Assembly: GCF_009760915.1 (NCBI RefSeq) | Contig: NZ_VIDQ01000066.1 | Coordinates: 1 to 42,379, forward strand | Length of the DNA: 42,379 bases | Direction of reading: 5' to 3' | Origin: Azohydromonas aeria | GTDB taxonomy: Bacteria; Pseudomonadota; Gammaproteobacteria; Burkholderiales; Burkholderiaceae_C | In this document: in pieces, positions 16,932-24,834 of the stretch | Position numbering within the stretch: position 1 is the first letter of the stretch | Layout of the letters: every line of letters begins with the position of its first letter | Notes under the pieces: model-generated | What the model saw: the letters and a program-made list of their open reading frames with translations, nothing else | The model's database searches: none | What the model was told of the DNA's origin: nothing | Translations under genes and position numbers: made by a program

Positions 16932-17147
16932 TCAGCGCAGGTCGAAGAGGTCGTCGTCTTCGGGGAAGTAGGGCATCGACGCCAGCACCTGCGTGAACGA
17001 TCGCTTGGCCGGCTTGCGGCCCTTGAGCAGCGCCTCGCGCAGGATCTCGCGGTGCTCGGCCTCCGTGCTGCGGCCGTGCTCGGCGGCGCGGCGCTTGAGT
17101 TCCGCGGCAACGGCTTCCTCGACGTCTCGAACCAAGAACTGAGCCAT
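16932..17147 (-). CDS. FitA/VapB-type antitoxin (ribbon-helix-helix)
   Basis: The 71-residue antitoxin begins MAQFLVRDVEEAVAAELKRR and continues AAEHGRSTEAEHREILREAL, the FitA ribbon-helix-helix pattern with the conserved GRSxEAEHREILR. The C-terminal PYFPEDDDLFDLR is the acidic tail that blocks the PIN active site. The ATG at 17147 follows a perfect AAGGAGGTG. The frame continues upstream but the Shine-Dalgarno and family length fix this start. FitA-type antitoxins repress their own operon with the toxin as co-repressor. A matching palindrome lies 22 bases upstream. Confidence 0.9.
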   Translation of the reverse strand: MAQFLVRDVEEAVAAELKRRAAEHGRSTEAEHREILREALLKGRKPAKRSFTQVLASMPYFPEDDDLFDLR

Positions 17148-17168
17148 GGTCACCTCCTTGAGGCAGGA

Positions 17169-17185
17169 TGATAGCAATGCTATCA
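17169..17185. promoter_or_regulatory. Palindromic operator upstream of the toxin-antitoxin operon
   Basis: TGATAGCAATGCTATCA is a perfect 17-base palindrome centred on a single base, 22-38 bases before the antitoxin ATG. Position and symmetry fit a binding site for the ribbon-helix-helix antitoxin. A second, looser dyad (ATCACC / GGTGAT) lies at 17203-17217. Confidence 0.65.
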
Positions 17186-17303
17186 AGCAGCTTTCGTGCT
17201 GAATCACCGTGGGTGATCGCCTGCTTCCAAGCCCTTGTCGCATAAAGCTTTAGCCTTGCAGCGCTCAATACACCGTCGCCTTTTCATGTTCTTTTTAAAT
17301 TGT

Positions 17304-17321
17304 TGATAATTGCTGTTATCA
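17304..17321. promoter_or_regulatory. Second operator-like dyad (TGATAA/TTATCA)
   Basis: TGATAA-TTGCTG-TTATCA shares the TGATA...TATCA ends and an internal ATTGC/GCAAT element with the operator at 17169-17185. The surrounding 355 bases (17148-17502) hold no gene. The segment around 17270-17330 is strikingly A+T-rich for this window and is the likely promoter region. Confidence 0.45.
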
Positions 17322-17502
17322 CCCAACTTCATCGCACCCCCCTAGCCGTGAACACCGTCCGGTTACCGCCGTAACACGGCGCCGCTGTCGATTCCGGAGC
17401 GGTAGGCCCAAGGTGGCAGCCCCTCGTCGCGCTGCGGCAGCTTCTTGCCCGGCCGCGCTGCGACCCGGGACCCTGTCCCTCGCTGTTGACGGAGGTGCTG
17501 CC

Positions 17503-18306
17503 ATGAAGTCGTTCCTTCCCGCCTTGCTGACCTGCTTGTCCGCGCCCGTGCTGGCCAGCGTCGGTGCCAGCGCCAGCCTCACCGGGCTGCGCTACGAGCT
17601 GGTGGACCTCGATCTCAACGACGGCATCACGCCCGCCGTGAAGTTCACCGGCCAGTCCCTGGCCCGCGTCAAGAATGCGGGGTACTGCATTGGTTGCAAG
17701 GCCATTGGCAGCTTCACGGCGCCGGCCAGTGTCACCTTCTCCGACGGCTCGGCCGCGGTGTCGCAGGAGGGCCTGTTCGCCTTCAGCGGCTCCGGCAGTG
17801 CCAGCCTGGCGGCGGCAGACTTCCCTGACTTGAGCCCCCGGCGCTACGTGAACAAGGCCGTGGCGCGCTACGAGGGCGTGCCCGGCATGCCGCTGTTCCA
17901 GCTGTCCGCCCACACCGGGCTGCGCATCACCGGCCAGTACACGCTGGCGGCCAGGGTCGATCCCTTCCGTAACCCTCCGCCCCTGCTGCGCCGCCCGGAG
18001 TCCGGCACCGCCGGCGTGTTCTTCATCTCCCGCTTCCTTGACGGCGACAGCCTGGCACGCTCCATCACGGCCAGGTCCGATTGGCAGTCCGCGCCCGACC
18101 AGGTGCAAGAGAGCGGGGAGATCTCCGTGCTGCTGCGCAACGACCTGGACCACCAGGCCACGCTGTGGGGCAGGTGGGGCGTGGTCGCCATGTCCGCCGT
18201 GCCGGGTATTCCCGAGCCTTCGACCTACGCACTGATGCTGGCCGGGACCGGCCTGATCAGCGTGATCGTGAGGCGGCAGCGGGTGACTCGACGGAAGGCC
18301 GGATGA
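17503..18306 (+). CDS. PEP-CTERM sorting domain protein
   Basis: The 267-residue protein has an N-terminal signal peptide (MKSFLPALLTCLSAPVLA) and a C-terminal PEP-CTERM signal. The latter consists of IPEPSTYALMLAG, a hydrophobic helix, and a basic end VRRQRVTRRKAG. Family knowledge: such proteins are cleaved and anchored or released by an exosortase, often in exopolysaccharide-producing bacteria. The mature region has two Cys in YCIGCKA and no recognisable enzyme domain. The ATG at 17503 follows GGAGGTG. No exosortase gene is visible in the window, so processing must depend on genes elsewhere. Exact function unknown. Confidence 0.88.
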   Translation: MKSFLPALLTCLSAPVLASVGASASLTGLRYELVDLDLNDGITPAVKFTGQSLARVKNAGYCIGCKAIGSFTAPASVTFSDGSAAVSQEGLFAFSGSGSASLAAADFPDLSPRRYVNKAVARYEGVPGMPLFQLSAHTGLRITGQYTLAARVDPFRNPPPLLRRPESGTAGVFFISRFLDGDSLARSITARSDWQSAPDQVQESGEISVLLRNDLDHQATLWGRWGVVAMSAVPGIPEPSTYALMLAGTGLISVIVRRQRVTRRKAG

Positions 18307-18415
18307 AGACGACGCCTCGCCGTCACTAGGGACGGTCTCCTGCGCCTTTTCCCTGACAGGAGGCCGCGTCCCGGCCTGGCATGGCCGGTTTCTCCACGCC
18401 GGCACGGAGCAGTCG

Positions 18416-18565
18416 TCACGAATCGAGCAACGACAGGTCGCTCGCAGGCAGCAGGCGCCGGAGATCATGGCCGAAGGTGCACGGCCGTTCGCCTTGTGAC
18501 TGCTCGGCTGTAGCGATCCAGGCATCGGGCAGGTCGTCTCCAGCCCGCTGCTTGTCCAGCGCCAT
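18416..18565 (-). pseudogene. C-terminal remnant of a PIN-domain gene
   Basis: Read leftward, this stretch encodes ALDKQRAGDDLPDAWIATAE and then CTFGHDLRRLLPASDL before a TGA. This resembles the end of a VapC-like PIN protein (DAxIAA, then TFDxDLRRL). An in-frame TAG lies about 13 codons upstream of the ATG at 18565, and no N-terminal PIN half or antitoxin is seen, so this looks like a decayed fragment. On the plus strand, 18567-18689 could encode a short tail ending GGVSSAALADVL, which I cannot assign. Apart from these, the 488 bases between the PEP-CTERM gene and the BON gene hold nothing supportable. Confidence 0.45.
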
Positions 18566-18794
18566 GGCCCGCAGCAGGGGCCGCTTCGAGGCCGGCGTGC
18601 CCTACGCCAGCACCGATGCCGACGCCGAGGCGGAGTTCGCGCTGCGGCTGGGCGGCGTCAGCTCGGCGGCCCTGGCCGATGTCCTCTGACGCCCCGGCCC
18701 GGGTCGCCGCCCGGGAAAACACCGGTTCGGGAACGGGGCTTGCACCTCGCTTGGAGCCGCCCCGGCGGCCACAGCTCACGCAAGGAGGTGCCCG

Positions 18795-19670
18795 ATGAAC
18801 CGTACATGGACTGTCCTGGGGACGCTTGCCGCCGGCGCGGCGGCGTTGTACCTGACCGACGCCGAGCAGGGCGCGCGCCGCCGCTCGGCGCTGCGCCGCA
18901 CCCTCACCCGGGCTGCTCGGGAAGCGGCCGACACGCTGGAAGACACCGGCCGCGAGGCGCTGGACCGCCTGCAGCAGCTCGACCACCAGGGCCGGCAGGC
19001 CGGCGACCAGGCCGCGCACCGGCTGCAGCGGCTGGCCGACGAGGGCCGGCAGGCCGGGCGCAGGGCTTGGCACCGGGCCGAGGCGCTGGCGCGCGAAGCC
19101 CGCGACCCTGTCCCGGCCCGGCACGGCAGCGAGCACTGGCCGGTGCAGGCGGCGCCTTCCGGCGGCGGCCGGCCGTGGCTGCCGATGCTTGGCGGCATCG
19201 CCATCGGCGTCGCGGCCATGTACCTGCTGGAGCCGCAACACCGCAGCCGGCGCCTGGCCCTGGTGCGCGACCAGGCGCTGCGCCTGGGCCGCTCCGGTGC
19301 CGACCTCGTCGGGGTGGATCCGCAGGACCTGGGCGAGCGCGCCCGCGGCCTGGCGGCGCGCGCCGCCGGCCTGCTGCAGGGCACGCCGCCGGACGATGCC
19401 GTGCTCGAGCAGCGCGTGCGCGGCGCGTTGCAGCGGGTGCTCTCGGACGCGCAGGCCCTGCGCATCACGGCCGACGCGGGTTGCGTCAGCCTGGGCGGCC
19501 CGGTGCCCGCCGACGAGCTCGCGCGGCTGTTCGAGTGCGCGGCCTCCGTGCGCGGCGTGAGCCAGGTGCGTGACGACGGCCTGCAGGTGCAGCCCTCGGC
19601 CACTGCGGCAGCGGCCCTGCGGCGCCAGGCCGCCGCCGACGGCGCCCCGGCCTCGCCGCTGCAGGCCTGA
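18795..19670 (+). CDS. BON domain-containing membrane-associated protein
   Basis: The 291-residue protein has a short hydrophobic N-terminus (TVLGTLAAGAAALYLTD), then a long Arg/Glu/Gln-rich helical region that looks like a coiled coil (about residues 25-105). A second hydrophobic segment follows (LPMLGGIAIGVAAMYLLEP, about residue 130). The C-terminal domain of about 60 residues (LEQRVRGALQRVL, then LRITADAGCVSLGGPV, then VRGVSQVRDDGL) fits a BON domain. BON domains are thought to bind membranes or lipids. Repeats of GRQAG in the helical part are notable. The start follows GGAGGTG at good distance. Role unknown; envelope stress or membrane organisation is an inference. Confidence 0.78.
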   Translation: MNRTWTVLGTLAAGAAALYLTDAEQGARRRSALRRTLTRAAREAADTLEDTGREALDRLQQLDHQGRQAGDQAAHRLQRLADEGRQAGRRAWHRAEALAREARDPVPARHGSEHWPVQAAPSGGGRPWLPMLGGIAIGVAAMYLLEPQHRSRRLALVRDQALRLGRSGADLVGVDPQDLGERARGLAARAAGLLQGTPPDDAVLEQRVRGALQRVLSDAQALRITADAGCVSLGGPVPADELARLFECAASVRGVSQVRDDGLQVQPSATAAAALRRQAAADGAPASPLQA

Positions 19671-19679
19671 CGGGCCCGC

Positions 19680-19699
19680 CGGCCCGCTTCGGCGGGCCG
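19680..19699 (+). terminator. Hairpin terminator after the BON gene
   Basis: An 8-bp perfect stem CGGCCCGC / GCGGGCCG closes a TTCG tetraloop, 10 bases after the BON stop codon, followed by a short pyrimidine run (CTCCCGTTTC). Confidence 0.6.
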
Positions 19700-19857
19700 C
19701 TCCCGTTTCATGAAAGGACGCTCCCGACACCAGTCCGCCACCCAGCGGAAGCAACATTAATTTACATTCGGCCGGCAGGTGCAGTTGTTTCAGCCGGTCT
19801 TGCAAGGTCGTGATCGCGGCCGGCTTTCCATCACCCATTCGCCCGGAAGCCGCCGCG

Positions 19858-20823
19858 ATGCTCCAACACCGCCCCTTCGACGCCCCCTCTACCCAGGCTG
19901 CAGGATTGCGCCAGGCATCCGGCTGGGCTGCGAACCGCCATGTGGTGCAACCTGCGGCCGGCTGGCAGCGGCACGTGGTGCTGGCCGCGCTGCTGCTAAC
20001 CGGCCTGAGTGCCAGCGCAACCAACTACACCCTGTGGATTCACGGACGCAAGGGTGGTGGCGCGCCCGGCAACTACAAGGACTTCGCGTACTGGGGCCCG
20101 GCGTCGGCGAATGGCGGCGTCAACAAGAAGGCCGTCAACTGGGACGGTCGCAGCCGCATTGCGACGCAGGCGTCGCGGCTGCGCGATGCCCTGGACTGCT
20201 TTTGCACCGGACCCAACTGGTGCTACGTCGCGGCCCACAGCGCGGGCAACCTCATGATCGGCTACGTGCTCGACCTCTACGGCGGCAGCGCGCGCTACAG
20301 GAAGACGCCCGTGCCCCGCGCCGACGGCCAGTGCGCCAACAGCGACGGGCGCACGCAGGCGGGCTGGAACATCAAGTGGGTCGGTGTCGCGGCCGGCGCG
20401 GCCGGGGGGTCGGAAGTTGCCGACATGGGCTCGGAGTTTCCGCTCGATCACGACCTGAAGACCGTCACTGCCCGCTCGCTCTACAACCACAACAACACGC
20501 GCGGCGCAATGTTCTACATGTTCGCTGGTGCCAGCGGCGGCCTGCTGTCCTGGCTCCTGCCCGGCCAGGACGACATGTGGGTGTCCTACCACTCCAGCGG
20601 CGGCGTAGCCGGCTCCAGTGGCGGCTCCTTCTGCAACCCGGCCGACTGGTTCTGCGATGACCTGACCCTGGGCAAGCTGCCCACGCAGAATGGCCGTGCC
20701 AAGTGGACCAACCATTCGGTGCTGCTGCGCGACGACGGCGAGATCTACAACCATGGACCCGGCAACAACTGGGCTGGCATCGTCGCGCCGTTGCGCGCGC
20801 ACATGCAGCTCAACGCCCGGTAG
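19858..20823 (+). CDS. Secreted alpha/beta-hydrolase-like protein
   Basis: From the ATG at 19858 the frame gives about 321 residues (a GTG at 19810 is possible). An N-terminal stretch of about 40 residues precedes a hydrophobic signal-like segment (VVLAALLLTGLSASA). The mature part has YTLWIHGRKGGG, matching the first strand and oxyanion loop of alpha/beta hydrolases. CYVAAHSAGNLMIGYVLD contains a nucleophile-elbow-like A-H-S-A-G. Several Cys residues (CFC, CNP, WFCDD) suggest disulfides and export. A His near the end (YNHGPGNNWAG) could complete a triad. The next gene starts 6 bases after the stop, so the two form an operon. Substrate unknown; lipase/esterase is an inference. Confidence 0.7.
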   Translation: MLQHRPFDAPSTQAAGLRQASGWAANRHVVQPAAGWQRHVVLAALLLTGLSASATNYTLWIHGRKGGGAPGNYKDFAYWGPASANGGVNKKAVNWDGRSRIATQASRLRDALDCFCTGPNWCYVAAHSAGNLMIGYVLDLYGGSARYRKTPVPRADGQCANSDGRTQAGWNIKWVGVAAGAAGGSEVADMGSEFPLDHDLKTVTARSLYNHNNTRGAMFYMFAGASGGLLSWLLPGQDDMWVSYHSSGGVAGSSGGSFCNPADWFCDDLTLGKLPTQNGRAKWTNHSVLLRDDGEIYNHGPGNNWAGIVAPLRAHMQLNAR

Positions 20824-20829
20824 CGCGGC

Positions 20830-22044
20830 ATGAAGCTGCGTTCATGGGGCCTGCTGGCCGCCGGGGTGGCCGTGGGGCTGCTGGCCTGGTGGCGCGGCGG
20901 CGCCGCCGGCCCGGCACAGCCCATGCCGCCGTCCGCCTCGGCCGCTGTGCTGCCGTCCAGGGAAGCCGTTGCAGCGGCTGCGCCCGGCGCGCCGGCGTCC
21001 GCCTCGCCAGCGGCGCAGGCCGCGCTGGTGGCGCGGCAGCGCGAGCTCGCGGCCTGGCAGCAGCGCCTGGAGCTGGCCCGGCAGTCGCTGCAGGCCTACG
21101 AGGAGAGCACCCGCTATCCGCACGAGTCGCGCCCGCTGTCGTCGCAGAGCGACCAGGTGCGCCCGTTCCTGCCCATCGTGGAGGACGCGCCGCTGCGCCT
21201 GGCCGACGGCAGCGTCGCGCGCGGCGTGCACGTGCGCACGACGCAGGAGCGGGTGTTCCTCAAGGGCGACGAGAGCGTGCACCTGTCGGTGAGCCTGGTC
21301 CGGGACGACGGTGTGGTGCAGCCGCTGCGCGTGCTGCGCGCCACGGCGCGCGAGCTGCCGGCCACCGCCACCGGCTCGCTCTTCCCGGTGGTCGGCGTGA
21401 ACTTCAACGACGACGGCATCGAGGGCGACATGGTGGCGGGCGACGGCGTGCAGGGCGTGCGGCTGCAGCCCGCGCGGCAGGGCTTTGCCGGGCTGGCCGG
21501 CGCGCTGCGCGTCGAGGCGGTGCTGGCGTACGCCGGGCGCGAGGCGCCGGTCTGGTTCGACCTGACCCTCACCGGCGCGGCGCCGGCGGTCTGGAGCGGC
21601 CCGGTGCGCGAGGCGATGGAAGACGGGTCGCTCAATTTCTACCTCGGCGCGCAGGTCCGGGAGCCGGGCCGCTACGTCGTGACCGGGCGGGTGGACGACG
21701 CCCTGGGCCGGCCCCTGGCGCTGGTGAGCTTCAACGACGAAGTCGGCGCCGGCGCCCAGGCGTTCCGGCTGCCCCTGTTCGGCAAGCTGGTGCGCGACGC
21801 CCGGCCGGCCTTTCCGCTGACGCTGCGCGACGTCGAGGCTTTCCTGCTGCGGCCCGACCGGTTCCCCGACCGCGCCGTGATGGAGCGCCGGGCGGGCACG
21901 GTCCATGTGAGCGCACGCCATGCGCTGGCCGGGTTCTCGGCGGCCGAGTGGCAAGGCGAGGAGCGCCACCGCTACCTGGCCGAACTGCAGCGCGACGTCA
22001 GCGACGCGCAGGCCCGTGTCAACGCGCTCCAGGGCCAGCGCTGA
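20830..22044 (+). CDS. Membrane-anchored protein, choice-of-anchor-X-like
   Basis: The 404-residue protein begins with a single N-terminal hydrophobic anchor (WGLLAAGVAVGLLAWW), then an Ala/Pro-rich linker and a short helical segment rich in Gln/Arg. From about residue 120 it has a beta-rich region (VHVRTTQERVFLKGDESVHLSV, then VNFNDDGIEGDMVAGDGV). This is the pattern of choice-of-anchor-X proteins, with a calcium-site-like N-D-D-G-x-x-G-D. A second beta region follows (YVVTGRVDDALGRPLALVSFNDE). It is 6 bases downstream of the hydrolase-like gene, which makes a functional pair likely, perhaps an envelope-bound partner or chaperone. The last idea is speculation. Confidence 0.72.
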   Translation: MKLRSWGLLAAGVAVGLLAWWRGGAAGPAQPMPPSASAAVLPSREAVAAAAPGAPASASPAAQAALVARQRELAAWQQRLELARQSLQAYEESTRYPHESRPLSSQSDQVRPFLPIVEDAPLRLADGSVARGVHVRTTQERVFLKGDESVHLSVSLVRDDGVVQPLRVLRATARELPATATGSLFPVVGVNFNDDGIEGDMVAGDGVQGVRLQPARQGFAGLAGALRVEAVLAYAGREAPVWFDLTLTGAAPAVWSGPVREAMEDGSLNFYLGAQVREPGRYVVTGRVDDALGRPLALVSFNDEVGAGAQAFRLPLFGKLVRDARPAFPLTLRDVEAFLLRPDRFPDRAVMERRAGTVHVSARHALAGFSAAEWQGEERHRYLAELQRDVSDAQARVNALQGQR

Positions 22045-22082
22045 CAGCGCCATCGCCCTGCCGCCGGCGCTACGCTGTCGGC

Positions 22083-22502
22083 ATGACTGCCCCGATCTTC
22101 CTTCCCTTGCGACTGCCGCCCGGCGCGGACCTGCGCCAGGCGCTGGAGGCCGCGCTGGCGCAGCAGGGCTGCGAGGCCGGATTCGTCGTCAGCGGCATCG
22201 GCAGCCTGGGCCCGGCCCGGCTGCGCCTGGCCGCAGCGGCCGAGGCGCTGGAGCTCGGCGGCGCGCTGGAGCTGCTGACGCTGTCCGGCAGCCTGGCCGT
22301 CAACGGCTCGCACCTGCATGCCAGCCTGGCCGATGCCCGGGGGCGCGTGCTGGGCGGGCACCTGGGCTATGGCTGCCGGGTGCGCACCACGGCCGAGGTG
22401 CTGCTGGCGCTGTTGCCCGACTGGCATTTCGCCCGGGCGCCCGACCCGGCCACGGGCTACGACGAGCTCGCGCCGCGGCGCCGGGACACGCCTGCGGGCT
22501 GA
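22083..22502 (+). CDS. PPC (DUF296) domain protein
   Basis: The 139-residue single-domain protein carries the PPC pattern. GCEAGFVVSGIGSLGPARLRLA is followed by LELLTLSGSLAVNGSHLHASLAD with the conserved His pair, then GRVLGGHLGYGCRV. In plants PPC domains occur in AT-hook proteins; bacterial stand-alone versions are small trimeric proteins of unclear function, some proposed to bind DNA. It follows the envelope pair by 38 bases on the same strand. No AT-hook is present. Confidence in the fold is good; the role is unknown. Confidence 0.83.
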   Translation: MTAPIFLPLRLPPGADLRQALEAALAQQGCEAGFVVSGIGSLGPARLRLAAAAEALELGGALELLTLSGSLAVNGSHLHASLADARGRVLGGHLGYGCRVRTTAEVLLALLPDWHFARAPDPATGYDELAPRRRDTPAG

Positions 22503-22643
22503 CGGGCCGCGGCGCGGAAAGCCGGCCGCGGGCGCGGCATTTCTGCTGCAATGCAGCATGAACTGGCAGGGCAATTGCCGGTTCACTGCCGGTGCGCCGT
22601 GCGGCACCGTCGTCCGGATGGTGGCAAGCAAAAGGAGTGGGCC

Positions 22644-23111
22644 GTGATCGAAGGACTGATTGCCGGCAAGGTGTACGGCCGGCCCGAGCAGCGGGTGGGG
22701 AACAACAGCGGCAAGCCTTTCGTGACGGCGAAGGTGCGCGCCGCCACGGCCGGGGGCGAGACGCTGTTCGTCAACGTTCTGGCCTTTGACGCCGGCGCGC
22801 AGGCCGCGCTGCTGGCGCTGGGCGACGGGGACGCGGTGTCGCTGGCCGGCACCCTCACACCCAAGGTCTGGACCGACCGCGAAGGGCAGGCCCGTCCGTC
22901 GCTGGACATGGTGGCCAGCCAGGTGCTCACGGCCTACCAGGTCAAGCGCAAGCGCGATGCCCAGAACTCCGCGGAACCGGCGCCGGCACCCGCGCCTGCT
23001 GCGCGGCAGCCCCGCACGGCGCCCCGCCAGGAGGACTACCGCGCCCCGGCGGTGCCGCCCGCGGCGCCGGATGGCGACGGCTGGCCGGCCTCGGACGCGC
23101 CCTGGAACTGA
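22644..23111 (+). CDS. Single-stranded DNA-binding protein paralogue
   Basis: The 155-residue protein starts at a GTG at 22644 behind AAAGGAG. Residues 1-100 fit an SSB-type OB fold (IAGKVYGRPEQRVGNNSGKPF, then LFVNVLAFD, then GDAVSLAGTLTPKVW). A Pro/Ala-rich disordered linker follows. Main bacterial SSBs end in DDDIPF to recruit repair enzymes; this one ends WPASDAPWN, so that acidic-aromatic tip is only partly conserved. It is probably an accessory SSB-like protein rather than the essential one. An extra SSB would suit a replicon with its own initiator and parAB, but a link is not shown. Confidence 0.83.
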   Translation: MIEGLIAGKVYGRPEQRVGNNSGKPFVTAKVRAATAGGETLFVNVLAFDAGAQAALLALGDGDAVSLAGTLTPKVWTDREGQARPSLDMVASQVLTAYQVKRKRDAQNSAEPAPAPAPAARQPRTAPRQEDYRAPAVPPAAPDGDGWPASDAPWN

Positions 23112-23135
23112 GGCCGTCCCTGCGCCGCGGCACGC

Positions 23136-23897
23136 TCAGGCCGCGTCCCAGGCGCCGTGCAGCACCTTCACCTCCTGCGCGGCGGACAGGAAGTAGGGGT
23201 AGAACGAACGCTCCCGGGTGGCCGCATCGGGCTGGCCGCCCAGGCGCTCCATCTCGCGCAGCCCCCAGGCCAAGTCCAGCGCCAGCAGCACCGCCGGCGC
23301 CTGCACCCGCTCGTTCAGGCGCACGTCCGACAGCACCTTGAAGCCCAGCAGCCGCTCGTAGAAGCGCACGTGCCGCGGGTTGACCTCGACCAGCACCGTG
23401 CCGGCGCCATGCACGCGTTCCGCGAAGCGGTAGGCCCCATGGAACAGCGAGCCCAGCAGTTCCTTGGGGTGCGCCACCGCCTCGACGGCCAGCCGGGTGA
23501 ACTCGCACAGGCGATGGCCGGCCTCGCGCAGGGCTCGCACCTCCTCGCCGAAGGTTTTCTCCACCGACAGCAATTGCCCCGGCCGGTCGGCGCTGATGGA
23601 CAGCGTGCCCATCACGGTGTCGGGGGCGCAAATCACGAGTGTCCCGCAGTGATTCTCCATGGCCGGCAGGGCGCTGCCCGGTTGATATCCGCGCCAGGAA
23701 AACATGCGTTGCACCAGCTGGTGAGCCATGCAACGGTGCACCGCGGAATGGGCAATATGAATCCTGAAATGCTGATGAGACCGGGCATGCAAAACACCGG
23801 CATGCCGGTTGGCCGACATTTCTGCCTCGCGCAGGTGCGCGCCGAAACCGCCGCGGACGGCCTGCACAGGAATGGTCATGGGCGCTGGTCTCAACAT
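23136..23897 (-). CDS. FeeM-like N-acyl amino acid synthase / PEP-CTERM-associated acyltransferase
   Basis: Enzymes of this GNAT-like/AHL-synthase fold (FeeM, NasP) join a fatty acyl group from acyl-ACP to an amino acid. A related family is associated with PEP-CTERM/exosortase systems. The frame (253 residues from the ATG at 23897; 23879 is an alternative) has the first strand FRIHIAHSAV, then MFSWRGYQPG and GTLVICAPD. EFTRLAVEA is the acidic strand before the acyl-carrier site. HGAGTVLVEVNPRHVRFYERLLGFKVL is the most typical FeeM block. Two PEP-CTERM proteins lie within 6 kb. The upstream DNA is A+T-rich with a dyad. The amino acid substrate cannot be inferred. Confidence 0.78.
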   Translation of the reverse strand: MLRPAPMTIPVQAVRGGFGAHLREAEMSANRHAGVLHARSHQHFRIHIAHSAVHRCMAHQLVQRMFSWRGYQPGSALPAMENHCGTLVICAPDTVMGTLSISADRPGQLLSVEKTFGEEVRALREAGHRLCEFTRLAVEAVAHPKELLGSLFHGAYRFAERVHGAGTVLVEVNPRHVRFYERLLGFKVLSDVRLNERVQAPAVLLALDLAWGLREMERLGGQPDAATRERSFYPYFLSAAQEVKVLHGAWDAA

Positions 23898-24834
23898 GGT
23901 TCAGTTTCTGTTTATTGCAATCGGTAGCATGCAGCTACCTGCGGATACGAAAGCACTGCTTATGCCAGCCTCAAAATGGGCCATTAAATGCTTGATTTTC
24001 CTAATCTTTTGAAACGTAATTAAAGGTTACCTCGATCGAGTGTAAAGATATCCGACAGCTCCACCTCCAAAAGAGGGATCAGCCTTCAGTGCACCGATGT
24101 GCGCCACCGCACCTTTGCAGTGCGCCGATGCCAGACGCGCGGGAAGAACGGCCGCCGGCGCGGCAGCCTGCTGGGAGGGGCCTGAAAAGGGGCTTCCTGG
24201 CCGCGTCCGGCCTGCCGGCCTGCTTCGCGCCCTTTACTGAAGCTGCTTGCAGGCACCGGCGCAGCGAAAGTTACCGGCACCGGCCGGGCTCTCAGCGTCA
24301 AATTGTTTGCCGCTGACAACCGGCGTTGGACGGCATCGTGCCAAACAGGCGGTGGCCATGCCGATATGGCAAATGATGAATGGGCAGGGCTGCACGATGA
24401 ATATCGGCTCTTGTTTTGAAAATGGTGCCGCGCCGATTGCGGAATCTTGAAAGCCGGCCGGCCCGGAATGCCTGCCTTTCGAATGGGCCGGCATTGGCCC
24501 GCTGGCGCCACGTATCGAACTGTGCGGGATAACCACTACGCCGCCGTGACAAAGTGCACGAGCCCGCCATCGCTGCCGCCGGCGCCGGGGCTGCGCCGCG
24601 GGCGGTGGCCGGCAGCGGTCGCCGCGGGCCCTGGCGACGGGAATAATCGTGCCTTGCATCAACGCCACGGGCCTGCGTCCCTTTCCCGCCATGAATCCCG
24701 CCATGAATCCGTCCCTGTCTCCGGGCCGGGCCCTGCCGGCGCCGGCCGGCGCCCGCGGCCCGGGTCCGCATCACCGCCTCCGTCGCGCCCGCGGCTGCGT
24801 AGGGCCGGCCACCGCCACGGCCTGAAGCAGTCCC
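23898..24834. other. Long intergenic region, no gene seen
   Basis: These 937 bases separate two divergent genes. The segment about 23900-24060 is clearly A+T-richer than the window average and holds the dyad at 23923-23939. It probably includes the acyltransferase promoter. The remainder (24080-24834) is GC-rich with short open frames on both strands that lack ribosome sites and typical codon use. I see no RNA gene, inverted terminal repeats or transposase remains. Confidence 0.5.
23923..23939. promoter_or_regulatory. Dyad upstream of the FeeM-like gene
   Basis: GGTAGC-ATGCA-GCTACC is a perfect 6-bp dyad with a 5-base centre, 26-42 bases before the acyltransferase ATG at 23897. Location and size suit a dimeric regulator. 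No known consensus is claimed. Confidence 0.4.
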
